Origin: Theocolax elegans
Taxonomy: Eukaryota; Arthropoda; Insecta; Hymenoptera; Cerocephalidae
NCBI GenBank assembly: GCA_026168455.1
Contig: CM047429.1
Coordinates: forward strand, 5,111,125-5,175,124
Reading direction: 5' to 3'
Length of the DNA stretch: 64,000 nucleotides
The notes beneath the pieces were generated by a model. That model saw only the letters and a program-made list of their open reading frames with translations, ran no database searches and had not been told where the DNA came from. Of this stretch, positions 19,700 to 32,311 are shown one piece after another. The position numbers were made by a program, and so were the translations under genes. Positions within the stretch are counted from its first letter, which is position 1. Every line of letters begins with the position of its first letter.

Positions 19700-22570
19700 A
19701 ATTGCAAAGGTTGACAAATATTTTCGGAAGACGTTGTTATCTACTCTGCTCTTACAAGCGGAGTACATGATCTCCGGGAAACGGATCTTATTCTACCTTT
19801 GGTATATCTTTTGTAATGTAGAAATATGAAGAAAGTCAAGTTATTACTTACCAATAGCCAATTTGACGAAAGTTATACGATTTCTAATAATAATTTCAAT
19901 GAACATTACTTCCAATTTAATCATTTATAACTCCGAAACAATTAGAGATAGATACTTAAACTAAAAACCAGAAAAAAGTTGAGTTCAAGTAGATACGCTT
20001 TGAAAAAAGAAGCTTAAATTGCTCAATTTCAAGTAAAGTTATGAAGAAAATAAGAAATTGAAGAATTGTAGGCTAAAAGAAGCAATTCATTTTTTATATT
20101 AAAAATTCTAAGACATTTTTGTTCTTTCGAAATTTTTAGTTATGCCCATAGTTGTGGAAAAGAATGTTAATCTTTTTAATGAAATTATTTACATTATTGC
20201 TGCTATTTTGTAAAAATGCGATATTACGTCGATATACAAATTTTCTTGTAAATCATTTTGCCCACCTTTGTCCAGAATTAAAGCACAAACTATTGGCAAT
20301 AACATCATGAAAAAAATCAAGAACATTTTTTTTAATTATTCCGTTTTTTTTAATTTAACGCGGCTATATATTTTTTCCTAGAAGATAAATCATAATTTTG
20401 ACTACGGATTCTAAAAGAGCATACAATTTTACGTCGAAATATGTTAAAACAGAATTTTTTCAGAGGCGGTAACATAAAAAATAATAGCGTTCGAATGTGG
20501 AGATCAAATCGAGGCGTTTAGGCGTTAATTATTTAATATTTGTTAAATATTCATCTAAAATATATGCAAACTATCGACTTTAAAAAATGTGAATTACACT
20601 TTTTATATTTAGAAAAGGTAATATAAAATAATCTTTACTCTGAAAATGAAAAAGTGTTAAAAAATGAGTAGATGCGCAAGACACCTAATACCACACACTG
20701 ATCATTCCTTGGTGCAAAAAATAAAGATTCAGAAGGAATCCCACTTGAGTTCACTTTTCTCCTGTCTTTCAGTAGCGATTGCACTCTTGAGTATAGATAA
20801 CCAGAATACTCGACCCATAAATCGTACAACATTCCGTACGTAACATAAAATTTGGCTTCTCTTGTGGGGATTGCGGCGAAGAATCGACGCAAAATCAACA
20901 AATTAAGAAAACAAGATTTCAGGAATCACAGTCAAAAAGGTCGGCACCACCACTTGCGCGTTTAAAAGAAAACAGCTTGTCACCAAGAAAATCTATAGCG
21001 AGGAATTGATGAGGAACCATCAATCGAATTCAACTCGAATTCTGACAAAAAAACGCTATTTCGTGGAGAAATAACATCTACTTGAGCACGGATCCATCCA
21101 TAAACAACATGCCTTATTCAACTGCATGTTCAGAGAGACGAGTTCTATTCCAACGAGGGAACGGGCATTTGCACCAATTTAAACAACTGCTCCACCGAGC
21201 AAAATCTACTCGGGTTATTCAGTCGGTACCACTGATCATTCTGCTTCACGAATTCCTTACTACAAAATAAAGTTTTTTTTGCACATCTTGCATTCACATC
21301 ATTTGACATTACCAATCAAATACACGGAATTTTAATCTTACCACTATTCCCAACACCATCGGCTTGTATATGAAGTTAAAACGATAATATATTAACAAAC
21401 GTTGCAAACTTTAATTTTATCATCAGCTCTTTATAATAACATTTTCCGAATTTCTCGGTCGATCACGCAACGAACATAATCTAACGGAAACCGGCGCTAT
21501 ATCCAAAAACCGCGATAATGTTCTCTCTCCTATACGGTCAAACCCCGGTATGAATAATTTACTCGAATGACCATAAACAAAATAGACAACCTACTCGCGC
21601 GGCTGAGAGAAGAAAGCCGAACTCTATTATTCGCCAAATTCATGGCAAAAGGCATGCCATGCTTGGCGACCCCTCCAGCCGGAGAGTCTCAACCGCAGAT
21701 TGTTGGGATCATTATTGGACAGACGAAACGAGCCCTCAGACGCTTTTACTCAAACAATATCGAAAAGCCGAAGCATACGGATTCTTTCTTAAACCACCCA
21801 TTAAATCAGAAACCAGAAACGACAATAGTACGCACAATACCGAACCCTGGAGTGGTTCCGCGCAACCGCAAACTAAATTTATGCATTCACCGCACAAATA
21901 TAGTATTTCCAAATAATATTATTTCTGAAATCATAAATAAGGGATCTGTAAGTTCAATAAATATACGGAATAAGGTGTTTAAGTCGCAAATACCGCAATT
22001 GATTGGGGCATTCAATCTCTGAGAGCCCAAAATGTAAACACAGTTGTACTTCTTTAATACTATGTTGGGTGTCCACACAATTATAACATAAAATGTTACA
22101 AACGAGGGAATGAAGGAATTGAATAATTCTTGGTACTTATTTATGACCAGCTTGGATATATTTTATTCCTATCTTGATAAAGTTTTAAGATGTGTATTAT
22201 TTGAACTACTGTATTCCCATGTTACTATTTATACATTACGATTTATATAATATGTAGTTCAAATTAATATTGGAAATTATGTATTCCTTTTAGTGTTCCT
22301 TTTAGAATTCCCAGTGCCTAAATTTCTTTGCGTGCAGACTTCGCCGAACTAGATCGAACCATACAACGCTTAGGAGCTATAAAAAATCAACTAGCGAAGA
22401 CTTGCCAAGTGCCCCTCTGACATAAATTCACGACCGACTCTGATTCTACGCGCCTCCGATTTTACGAGTATATCAAACCTAAGCGACTTTGCAACCAATG
22501 CGCAAAACAGTAGCAATATCAATCGCATGAACACAGTCAGCGGAATCGCTCCTGTCACAAACATGGGTCG
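19700..22570. other. Long interval without assignable gene
   Basis: The interval is AT-rich up to about 20600. At 21567-22022 the plus strand has a 151-codon frame beginning MTINKIDNLLARLREE; I do not recognise it, and it may be the wreck of a retroelement. A minus-strand frame of 88 codons at 20635-20901 is equally anonymous. No terminal repeats were found around them. Confidence 0.5.
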
Positions 22571-22574
22571 GAAA

Positions 22575-23538
22575 ATGTTAGTACTAAACGACCTTTTATA
22601 AAATGCAAAAAGCAATATTTACCCTTGAAAAGACATAAGTTTGGTATAAAATTTTTCGAATTGGTTGATTGTGAAACTGGCTTCCTATTATAATTCATTA
22701 TCTATACAGAAGATGATACAGATTATGAAAAATTTGATTTGGGAATCTCTGTAGATATAGTAGCTGATTTCCTAACACCATATTTCAACAAAGGTTTCAA
22801 TTGAACATCTTCATAGATAATTGATACTCGTCTCCTCAACTTGCTAGTTTTCTTCATGACAAAGATACTGGTATGTATGGGACCGTGAAAAAAAACCAGA
22901 AAAGGAATGCCCAAGCTTGTCAGTAAATTGAACCGAGATGAAATTGAAGTAGCCCATACCGATGTTTGGTTAGCAATAAAGTGGATGGACAAGAAAGAAG
23001 TTTACATGATAACAACAGTCCATGAAGTTGGTTGCGCAAGTACAGAAAAGATACATTGGAGTACTAATAAAAATATTATAAAACCAATATGTATATTGGA
23101 CTACAATAAAAATATGGGAGGGATTGACATCATAGACAGATAACTTTTATTGGCAGAAAGGATTAGAAAATCTACTAAATGGTATCGAAAACTTTTTTTC
23201 ACTTACTTGAATTTGTTTTGGTAAATTCTCATGCATTATATAAAATGGAAAGTACCACTAACAAAAACATTTCTTATCCTGATTTTCGTTCAGAAGTGGT
23301 GAGAGGCTTACTGGGGATAAATTCTGATGACTTGCGTCATTCATGTCAGTCAAATAACTCTCGACTTACTGGGAAACACTTTCCAAAGAAAATTGATCAA
23401 GGGAAAAAAGGCAATTGCTGTTTATGTCTCGTGAATAAAACTAGACATCGACGCACTTATGAATGTAAAACTTGTCAAGTTGTTCTATGTATCGATCCGT
23501 GTTTTGAAACTTATCACTCTAAAGAAGTGTTACTTTGA
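22575..23538 (+). pseudogene. piggyBac transposase, C-terminal half, broken
   Basis: Fragments in several frames give the piggyBac DDE domain: KRHKFGIKFFELVDCETG, LTPYFNKGFN, VKKNQKGMPKLVS-like sequence, WMDKKEVYMITTVHE, then YNKNMGGIDIIDR and KWYRKLFFHLLEFVLVNSHA. The tail is the cysteine-rich zinc-binding region (NCCLCLVNKTRHRRTYECKTC, CIDPCFETYH), which ends at 23538. Stops and frameshifts between 22640 and 22910 and a stop after IIDR disable it. Roughly the first half of the protein is absent. Its catalytic relatives could mobilise TTAA-flanked elements such as the palindrome at 18225-18977, but the terminal sequences of this copy are not seen. Confidence 0.88.
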
Positions 23539-23879
23539 TCAAGTAAGTCGTAAAAAATTATAGAAAATAAAAGACAGTCATAAAGTCAGATGTTATCGAT
23601 AGATTCATATAGATTTTAGAAGAGCAAAAGTCAGAAAAATACAGAATAATCTTCTGACAAAATGGAAAGATGTATAAAAAATGGAAAAATGTATAAAATA
23701 ATAGGAAAATATAAAAAATAAGAAAGTGAAAAAAGAGTTACATTACTCTTTACGTCCACGTCGTTAGCTCTGGGTGAAGCAGAAGGAGAGTAGAAGGCCT
23801 AGAAACTCCACATTTCTAAAAAAACACGAATCAAAACACATAAACCCTGATATGGCCATATACCCAGAAGAATGATTAT

Positions 23880-24250
23880 AATTATGTCTATTCACAATCA
23901 AACAGGTGTCAGATTCAGATGTAGCACCTCGGGATACTCTTAGATATAATTTTTGTTCGAATATATATGATACTTTCTGCATTTGACCTTGAAGTGACCT
24001 TGTTTGACTACGAATGACCGTGATTATGAACACTTATGACCGATCAGACTCCAGATTCGGATTCAGCACCCCACAAAACATTTGGATATTATTTTATTTT
24101 GAATATCTATATTATTTTCTGAATTTGACCTTGAATTGATCTTGCTTGACCTCGAATAACAGTGATAATGACCAGTTATGACCGATTAAACTCCAGATTT
24201 GGATGCAGCACATCTCAAAACCTGAGAATATGATTTTATTTCTATTTACC
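23880..24250 (+). repeat. Three ~140-bp tandem repeats like those at the ends of the 54-kb DNA transposon
   Basis: Units contain CAGATTCGGATTCAGCACC-like boxes at about 23908, 24050 and 24192. These are followed by TTTGACCTTGA...TGACCTTG and GACCG-type motifs. The fold-back transposon at 53676-56498 has similar composition (ACGGATTCGGAATCAG, ATTTGACCTTGACCTGACC). This is probably the subterminal repeat of a related element. No transposase is seen next to it. Confidence 0.65.
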
Positions 24251-24269
24251 ATGGAGGAATATTGTACAT

Positions 24270-26610
24270 AGTTGATGGGTGATGCAAGCCCTGAATTTGG
24301 GCACATTCAAAGGAGGTTTTGAAACCTCAAAATCCGGCCCTATAAAGGTTAATGGCGAGCCGGACAATCTGAACCTATTTTGGGCTTCCGCCAGACCGTT
24401 AACCAGCAAACTAACCAGTAGGGCAAGCAAAGGTTTTATCTGCCGCTTGGTAAGTTACAACATTCTAAAGGCTTTACTATCGGACCTCACTACCCCATAT
24501 GCCAAAATAGGAACAGCTGAATAAGTGTCGCTGCAAATGAAATTAATTAAGCAGCTCCCCGGAGACAATGTAGTAGATTACGGCCTACGAGTGCAAAAAC
24601 TCCACTATCGATTAATCATTATATGCGACTTAGTTCTCAATCTAGAAACGTACGATCGAGAGTCGAAGAAAGGTCGCGAACTACCAAGCCCTTTAACAGT
24701 TCATGATTAGACTGATACAACTATAGATCATCAGGCGCAGAGTGAGCGCCCAACAACATTAAGCGAGGTGATAAGAATAGCCGCCGATTACGAGGGTATA
24801 CAACCCGCCCACCGTACCAAAACGCAGCGAAATTCGTTTGGATCGACACAGAACGGCCCAACGATACCTGCTCAAGGCGAAGATACCAATCCCGCAGCCA
24901 TCTTAAAACTTGAAGCGAAAAACTCAGCAGAGGAAAAATACAATTACTGTGCAGCAAGTTACCACGAGGATTGGAATACCGAAAGAAAAAATACGAAACA
25001 TTAACCTGCGAATATTGTAAGCGAGCACGCCACGTACTAGCGGACTGCGGCATGCTGAAAAAGAATATACGACCCAATAGAATTGGCGCTGCAAGGGGAA
25101 TCAATCGAGACAGTGATCAACGGACCAGAAATCTTTATTACATGGGTCGAATCCAGAACGAGATTCAGCATAACTCATGAGACTACGAATCCTACCAATG
25201 CCTTCGTTCGGGAAATAACAGAGGTTTCGCTAATTACCGACAACGCGAGGCACTAAATCGCAATAGAGAAAACTACAACAATCGCAACAGCAACTACAAC
25301 AATTACAACAACGGCAATTACGGACGAACGGCGGTATCCGCGGGACAGACCGCAGCGTCAGCAAGATTCGGGCAGTCCCCGAGGCACATACACAAGCTCA
25401 AGATATAACGACTCAAGCAACTATAGTTGCAATACAAATAGTTGCGCGAATGAGCAGACTTGCTAGACTAATCCAAATAACGGTAATTTACACTCGCAGG
25501 ACGCTCGACGCTAATCTTAGGCGCCGAGCATGTAGGAGTGACCGCGCTCTCTCCCGCTTCATCCAAAAAGGCAGTTAGCATACTATTATTAAATGCGAAA
25601 CATCAACCTCCTATTATAGTTTTAAAGAGCGAAAATCTAGTAGACGGGAATGCAAGCTTTTTCGCTGACACCGGCGCAGATATTTCAGTACTAAAACAAG
25701 GGTAATTGAAACCCGAAGCACGCATAAACTCAGAACAAACAGTAGAAATAAGCGGGGTCACGTCAAGAGTTTCTCATATACTCGGCAGGACAAGCATAAA
25801 CCTGCACGGTATCGCATGCAAAGTACATGTCGTACCTGATAACTTCCCAATAAGCATGAACGGACTGCTTGGATGGAACATAATGAACGAATGTTCCGAC
25901 GTAGTCGATGCCGCCGCAAATGCACTAAAACTAGGAAGCTTAGTGATACCCTTTGGAACGGAAGAGACAATCGAAATTCCCCCACGTATGCGAAAAGTAA
26001 TATGCGCGCAAACATTATGCAGAAACGACCATAGGATGATTTCCAATAACTCACAAAAAAATGGACTTTTATGCGGGAGGTTTTCGCTGTAAACCACAAT
26101 GGGAGTATATAAGCAGAATGCATCACCACAACAGATGCATTTATACGAATACCAGTCCCGATAGTAGAACTAAACGAATGTGAAAGCACGAAAAATCATA
26201 CGATAGAAAACGTATAATATATACATAGGACGGCAATTCAAACGAATTCATGCCGGAAGGCGCATGTATCAGGCGCCTGCTAGCAGAGGAGAATGATCGC
26301 GCGATACACACAGAAAACAAGATATAGACCACAAAAGAAATCCTAAACGAGTTCTTAGGTGCCTTCGGACTCGAAGGGGAACTGATCCAGGCCACTCACA
26401 TACTCACACATAAGATCCGACTATCGACAGAAAGGTCAATAAAAGCGAGAAGGTACAGATACTCACCAGCACTGCGGGAGAAAATGGAACAGGAGGTGCA
26501 AAAATTAATAGACCAAGAAATAGTTGAGCCATCCACCGTCTACTCGACGACTCTTCGCCTATGTGGATCGTCCCAAAGAAACCCGACGCGCAAGGGAATA
26601 AAAAATGGAG
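24270..26610 (+). pseudogene. Ty3/gypsy gag-protease-RT fragment, broken
   Basis: Order on the plus strand is conserved. Gag-type capsid sequence comes first (FDGEPDNLNLF-like EPDNLNLFWASARPL, LQMKLIKQLPGDNVVDYGLR; 24300-24640). A CCHC zinc knuckle follows (CEYCKRARHVLADC; 25009-25050). Then comes an aspartic protease (FFADTGADISVL, about 25659-25695, continuing to a roughly 128-codon frame ending near 26092). Last is the RT opening (THKIRLSTERSIKARRYRYS, EVQKLIDQEIVEPS and WIVPKKPDAQGNKKW-like sequence; 26395-26610). The RT core, RNase H and integrase are missing, so an internal deletion removed most of pol. Many stops are present. LTRs were not found. Confidence 0.8.
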
Positions 26611-27350
26611 ATAAAAGATGTAGAAATAGAGGTCGTAGGGAAATTACCAGGGATAATAATCTAGAAGACGGAATACTAGATAGCATCAATCTCCTGCGGT
26701 GAAAAACGCCGAAGTTATGGATAGTCGTAGACTACCATATACGGATACGCCCTTAAACAGGTTCAGCAATCACTGACGAAGAACTCCAAACACAGCAAAG
26801 ACTGGATAAGTAACTGTGGAACACTACTACACCACAAAATACTTATAGTATCCCCAAAACTCTCAGGTGGTGGGGGATTCCCTTCGAAATCGTCACACAA
26901 AGAGCCGGAGACGCAATACACTTAGCACCAGACGTACACCACCAAGTACTAATCACCAGCAGAAGCATCTGCGAAGTGGTAAACATTGGATCTGCCAGAT
27001 GGAACGCATTCAGGTCCTGTGTAGGCATGAAGTAAATAAACATAAACTCTGGAAGAGCATCGGTAAACAAAGAAGTTAAAGGGGCTGTCAGAAATTGCCC
27101 GGCGGTCGGTTGCGGTGTACAACTAAGACAAGCTACTACAGCCAAATAGTATCAGGAAGCGCACCTCGGTGCTGTACGTTTCACCTGCACAACGAGCAAA
27201 ATAACCTATAAGAGACGCAAAGGCCTGAACGAACACATCAGCGAAAAACATGGTTCTAACACGTTCAGATGCAGTCACATAAAATCAGCTCACAAGAACA
27301 GTCCCGCAAAACTCGGAGAAGTCAGACCCGAAACGCCGACTACAACACGT
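26610..27350 (+). other. Downstream remnant with a possible C2H2-like finger
   Basis: After the RT break the sequence has no clear family. The last open stretch (27165-27350) reads RFTCTTSKITYKRRKGLNEH and then ISEKHG. This has one Cys and an H-x5-H pair resembling a degenerate zinc finger of the type found in some retroelements. The second cysteine is not in place. It could be a chance match. Confidence 0.3.
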
Positions 27351-28261
27351 TAGACATTATTAAACCATCATAGCTATAAAAGCAAAAACTGTAAATTAAA
27401 TATAAAATTATTTCACTATACGAATAAAACAAAAACTCGCAAACCAGAGTCTAATCATTTATCCCACCCACACCGAATTACAAAAATCTTGCAGCGTATC
27501 GTAGTATTAATTAATTAATTCCAGCAAATAAATTAAATAAACATAATAAACAAACAAACAAAATAAATTAAGTAAATAAAATAAATGTAATAAAGAAAAA
27601 ACAAAATAATTAAAACATGGGGGTAGTTAACATAAGTAGGATAAATTCAAAAAATTAATCTAAAAAATATCGAGAAGGAAGCGCAAGGGCTAAAGGCAAA
27701 ACACAGTTATTAGTAAGAACACGTGTAAAGGCTTCAGAAGGCAAAGATCCGACAGCAAAAATCGATCGTTCGGACATTTGATTAAATTCTAGTCAATAAT
27801 ACTCCCGAAAACGTAAGACTAGTCCTAGTCAAATAAGAGCGATAGGAACGCGTTAATTAACCATTTGCCTTCTTGTAAATGTTTTTCTGGTAATTGATGC
27901 AAGTGTGGACGTGACAGTTTCATGATTGTACTCGATTTTAACAAATTAAATATAATACCATCATCTTTCCTGATCTAGAAACATTATGCTTTTATTCGGC
28001 AATTACTTAATTTAAAATTTGTTAATTTTAACAATTTTCAAAAACTTATCAACAGTACTATATACTTAATTTTACAATGTAAGACAAATTTACGTGTTTA
28101 AATGTTTTCGTAATATAAGAATTTACTTATTATTAATTTAGCAACTTTCAAACTTAACAGCAGTGCTATATATATTTTTGACAAGTAGTAATGACAAAGA
28201 AAAAAGGATTGGACGAGAATTTACTAAGATAACACAATAACCGATTATAGCATGTAAATCA
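27350..28261. other. AT-rich interval without recognisable gene
   Basis: Mostly A/T-rich simple sequence with AAATAAA runs around 27520-27610. Nothing assignable was seen. Confidence 0.6.
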
Positions 28262-28418
28262 GAATTCCAGTTCCAGCCCCGGCCGATTGATACAAGCACC
28301 ACTGGGGAATGTATTTTCAACAAGTGCTTTCTTAACAAAGACCTCGTATGACCTTTGTCACTGATTAGCACTGATTTGGGAGCATAAAAGGAGTGACGTT
28401 AAAATAAAAAAAAAGTGA
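28262..28418 (+). mobile_element. tRNA-derived SINE, copy 2, 5' truncated
   Basis: It starts within the tRNA-like head at the B box (CCAGTTCCAGCCCCGGCCG) and then follows the same body as copies 1 and 3, with about 10 substitutions. It ends GTGACGTTAAAATAAAAAAA. The A box is lost, so it cannot be transcribed from its own promoter. Confidence 0.85.
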
Positions 28419-28488
28419 ATCAGATGTGTGTATATATATATCCTCCAACTCCGTATGAATTCGTCTGCTCTGTGTGCAGTGTGTGTAC

Positions 28489-28933
28489 TGTAACGCTGCA
28501 TTGGGGATCAGGGTGCAGGTTAATGAGAGTCAGCAATTAATTATAAATAAAATAGGTATTTATTATAAAAATAATAATTATTGGGTGGGCGCCAGCCTAG
28601 TTATTACGCGACAACTACCGATTACTAGCGGGTAATCTTAACAAAAAGAATGAGCAGTGCTCAATATAATCACTGGCCCGATAAGCGGCCGGAATACGGG
28701 TATGCCCGTATACGCTGTAGGGGAGGAAGGGGAAGGACGGGAAGGAACGGGATGCTCGCAGTTTATTAGACTGTGAGGGTAGGTAGGATTTAGCTGATGT
28801 GCGGGTAGGTAGCTAAGGAAAAGTATATGGGTAGGTAGGTGTAGCTAGGGACTCGTCTAGCTTGTACGAGTAGGTAGGTGTTCGCCAGGGGTTCTATCGC
28901 TCGCTCTTGAAATGTGCAAAGCTCATTGTCACA
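28489..28933 (-). repeat. LTR (3' LTR in element orientation)
   Basis: 445 bp, TG...CA ends. It is preceded outside by GTAC and followed inside by the C-run of the polypurine tract. It matches 33564-34008 with about 13 differences. Confidence 0.92.
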
Positions 28934-28952
28934 ACTCCCCCCCCCCCCACCA
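28934..28952 (-). promoter_or_regulatory. Polypurine tract of the gag-only element
   Basis: On the minus strand this reads GGTGGGGGGGGGGGGAGT-like sequence ending exactly at the TGTGACAATG start of the 3' LTR. It is the expected plus-strand priming site. Confidence 0.85.
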
Positions 28953-29108
28953 AACCGAAATTACGCGGAAGTCGTAATTTCAATAAAATAACTAAGTATT
29001 GCTAAGTTACAAAAAAGAAATATAATTAAAATGCTGCTAATTACTATCTTGATCGAAGTTTCCTATACTTATAATAACGCTAAAGTTGGTCGGGGTAATT
29101 CCGCTTGC

Positions 29109-29297
29109 TTACCTAATGAATATCCAAATAGCCGGTGCTATGGTACGGGGTATAAGTGTATAGTCTCCTTGACTAGCTGCTTGGCTAGAAATCTGTGTAT
29201 GTATACGCCCTGTATGGTGTATAACTAATTTAGCTGCTTTGAAATAAAATAAAATTAATATTAATATAACGACGACTGGCCCCAATACATAAAACAT
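29109..29297 (-). other. Short hydrophobic frame next to the 3' LTR
   Basis: A 62-codon minus-strand frame contains VLGPVVVILILILFYF, a strong membrane-spanning segment followed by basic residues. Its position just upstream of the 3' LTR is where an envelope gene ends in some gypsy-type elements. It might be the last piece of a deleted env, but nothing else of such a gene remains. Random AT-rich translation is an alternative. Confidence 0.3.
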
Positions 29298-29705
29298 TTA
29301 ATAATCATATAGAATATTCGCAATTGTTTGAGAGCTCTATCCCTACTCGCGATACTCTCATACCTCATACTTATATGATGGCAATCATACTCATACTGTT
29401 ATACAACTTAATATATAAATTTAGGGAATGATGAAAAATAATAATAATATAAAGTAAGAAAAGAAAATTTTTAATAAGGTGTGGTGAATTATTACCTTCT
29501 GCTTCTTGCGAGTTCCTCATTTTGAACTCTTCTTGTTGCAATTACCGATTCATTTAATATTTACATATAGTTTAAATTATTTGTTTATTTGCTCTGCTTT
29601 ATAATCACCACCCTTCCTTGTTTGGGAATACTGCAAATATGGGTTCATAATACTTAAACTTTGACTTAACAATGTAACGGGGAAAAGGGAAAAAGAAAAA
29701 AAAAT

Positions 29706-32311
29706 TTATTTGATCTTTCTGGGTCTACCTCGTTTTCTAGGTGGATTATTACTACTTGGGTTGTTTTGCTGTATCTGGGAATTATTTGCTGCTAACTGGG
29801 AGGGTATTGACCTTTTTGGGTATTTGGGTGAGAAAATACGGGTCTCTATTTTCTTTGGCTGTAGTTTCCCTGGCTTCTGTTCTTATTGCAGCTGCAGTTT
29901 GCGTAATGTGTGCCTTGAGCACCGCAATTTTGACATGTTGCAGTTTCTGGACATTCTGCTATCCAATGCCCAAGTTTATTACGCCTATAGCAAGGTTCTT
30001 TGAATTTCCTACGGTGAATTGGCTTTTGCTCTACGTAGTTTGGCGTGCTAAATTTATTTGGCTTGAACTCCTGCTTCTTTGGTGATTCAGCCCTTTGTTT
30101 AGTTTCCTGTGCTTGCTGCCAATAACTGCTATTTTGTTCTTTACAGCTTCGCTGTACTGCTGCTTCGACTCTTGCTTGGGAGGTGCTGTATATTTTTTTG
30201 CTGCTTGAGGGCTGTTCGGCTTCCATGGGTACTGGTGCTGTATTTTCTTTTGTGGATTAGCAGCTATGGGTGCTATGGATTTTGGGGGTACTACAATATT
30301 TTCGCTTGGCTCTGAGGAAACTGCTGCTAATTTGCGGGTTTTCGTTTGCATAGGATCAACGTACGCATACTTTGCTAGGCCGTAGTTTTGAATGACTGGT
30401 GGAGGTTTGTACGTTTCATCCATCAAACGTCTTGCTTCCTCCTTTTTACCAAGTCGCTGCAGCTGTATGAAGTTATCGAAATGGTGTCTTTTGATTTTTG
30501 ATCTGTAGCTGGGGTGCAGGTTCCGATACGCTCTATCCAGCTGTTCGGATTGAGGTAATGTTGGCTTGACCTGGTCTAGCATGCCCCTTAGCTTGGTGAG
30601 GTATGTGGAAATATCCTCATTCGGTTCTTGTGTCCTATTTTCAATAGCTTGTGTAAGCTGGCTCTGCGTTTCCTCTGTTCATATTGTAGTCTCAGTGCAT
30701 CTACACAATCTAAATAGTCTTTCCAGCTGCTTTTCTCACGCCTGGACCATTCCCATGCTTCGTCATCTAAGACTGATGGCAAAGCCTTAAATATATCCTG
30801 AGTCGAGAGGCCATAACTTTCTCTACATTCATCAAGATTTGATAAAAATGGCTCCGGATCATTCTTTTTCGCTCCCTCAAATTGGATTTGGTGGCGTGAG
30901 AATTTTTGTGCTGTCCTTTTTTCTCTTGTAAAGGTAGCATCTTCTAAGCTTGTTTCGTACAAACTGCTATACCTGAATGCTGGGTTAAACGTACTTTGCT
31001 GTGGCTGTATGTGAGGGTTAGTTCGGATTGAGTACGTTTCATTGTTTTCCTGTTGCACTGGTGATCTGCTATTATGCTATCTATTTTGCTGCTGGCTACT
31101 TTGCTGAGTGCTGTTTTGTTCGATTAGTTTGCTGTATAATTGCTGCATCTGCTGTATTTGCTGCTCCAATCGCCTGAATTGTTCATCATTTTTATTTTCG
31201 AGCTTTTTGTCATTATTTTACGTCTTCTCTTTTGGGACGTTAGGTTCTGTAACTCCATCGTCTTCTCAATGGACACTCGGTGCATTCCTATGTACGCTGC
31301 TCAACTGTTTGCTGCTTGTGGGGTTATGTCTATTTTCGTGTGCCTGCTTGACTCTTCTCTTTTGGGTCGCTATTTCGGGTTCTGCATTGCTGTGCGGTGG
31401 CGTATTTGCTCGGTTTACCGGTCTAGGTACGAGTGCAATAGGAGAAAAAGAGCTTGTGCTTATTGGACAAAAAGCTGAAGGTTGGATTGATTGGGTAGAT
31501 CTGGGACGGGTATCTGTATAAATATTCGTACTGTATGTGGTAACTGGAGCTGTATATTGGGTAAATGGGTTATCTATGAGGTTTGGGTTTGTGGGAGATG
31601 AAGGTGCTGATGTGTGGATGGGTTGATACGAAGTCGAATTTATGCTTAACTGTGAGCTTGGTATTGTGTGCGTTAATTTCATCATCGAATTACCGTAGAC
31701 TGGTGACGGTGGACTAAATCTATATGCTGTAGATTGTGCTTGAGGACGATTAGCTGCGCTGGTTATCCTTAAATTTTCAATATTTAATCGCTGCATATTT
31801 TATCTCGCGTTGCTGTTTTCCCTTACAGCTGATTGACTTTCCGATTCGCATTCCATTTCCGGTAATGACAACAAATTCTCATTACTTATGGAGATTGGAT
31901 CTCGGTACTGTCCTCTTGCTTGACCGGTTGGTAACTGAATATAAAGCAGTCGTTTTGCTTTACTACTTCTTGCTGGAGCTGTATCTATAGCAATATTGGG
32001 AATATTTTCTCGTTGTGACGGTGTTAGGGACAAATCTGTTTCTATATTTGGGTTAGCCTCTTGTACTGCTGCATTCCAGTCAGCTGATGATGGTCCGAAA
32101 TTACGTCTAATTTCGTACCTAGCTAACCTATCTCTAATAATTTTACAATCCGAAGCTCTATTTATTCCAATTTTGCTCGCGTATACCGTGATTCTACCGT
32201 GGTATTATTTATGCTGCGTCTTATTACACCGGTACCTACTGCTGGTTGTAACACCGATAAGTCTTCTCCCAAAATTAAATCAAGGTCATCACCGTTGTGA
32301 AACATTTTCAT
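29706..32311 (-). pseudogene. gag of the gag-only LTR element, with zinc knuckles and a C-terminal AT-hook
   Basis: It begins at 32311 with MKMFHNGDDLDLILGEDL. A frameshift occurs near 32190, after which VYASKIGINRASD and WNAAVQEANPNIETDLS follow. A TAA at 31800-31802 interrupts the proline/serine-rich part. The capsid-like part (FEGAKKNDPEPFLSNLDECR, LPSVLDDEAWEWSRREKSSW, then LDRAYRNLHPSYRSKIKRH) spans about 31058-30480 in more than one frame. Next is a zinc-knuckle pair at about 30000-29900: CYRRNKLGHWIAEC, with Arg where the second Cys should be, and CQNCGAQGTHYANC. In a shifted frame the end is PRKRGRPRKIK (29706-29741), a typical AT-hook. The gene is damaged but its layout is clear. Gag proteins package RNA; the AT-hook suggests DNA or chromatin binding. 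Confidence 0.75.

Noticed and set aside
21567..22022. 151-codon frame as a host gene
   Set aside because: No recognised domain, no splice context and no conserved blocks; kept only as an unassigned frame in the gap description.
30109..31521. Plus-strand hydrophobic, cysteine-rich frames as membrane proteins
   Set aside because: They are the antisense of a glutamine/asparagine-rich gag; CAG/CAA-type codons read backwards give Leu/Cys-rich translations.
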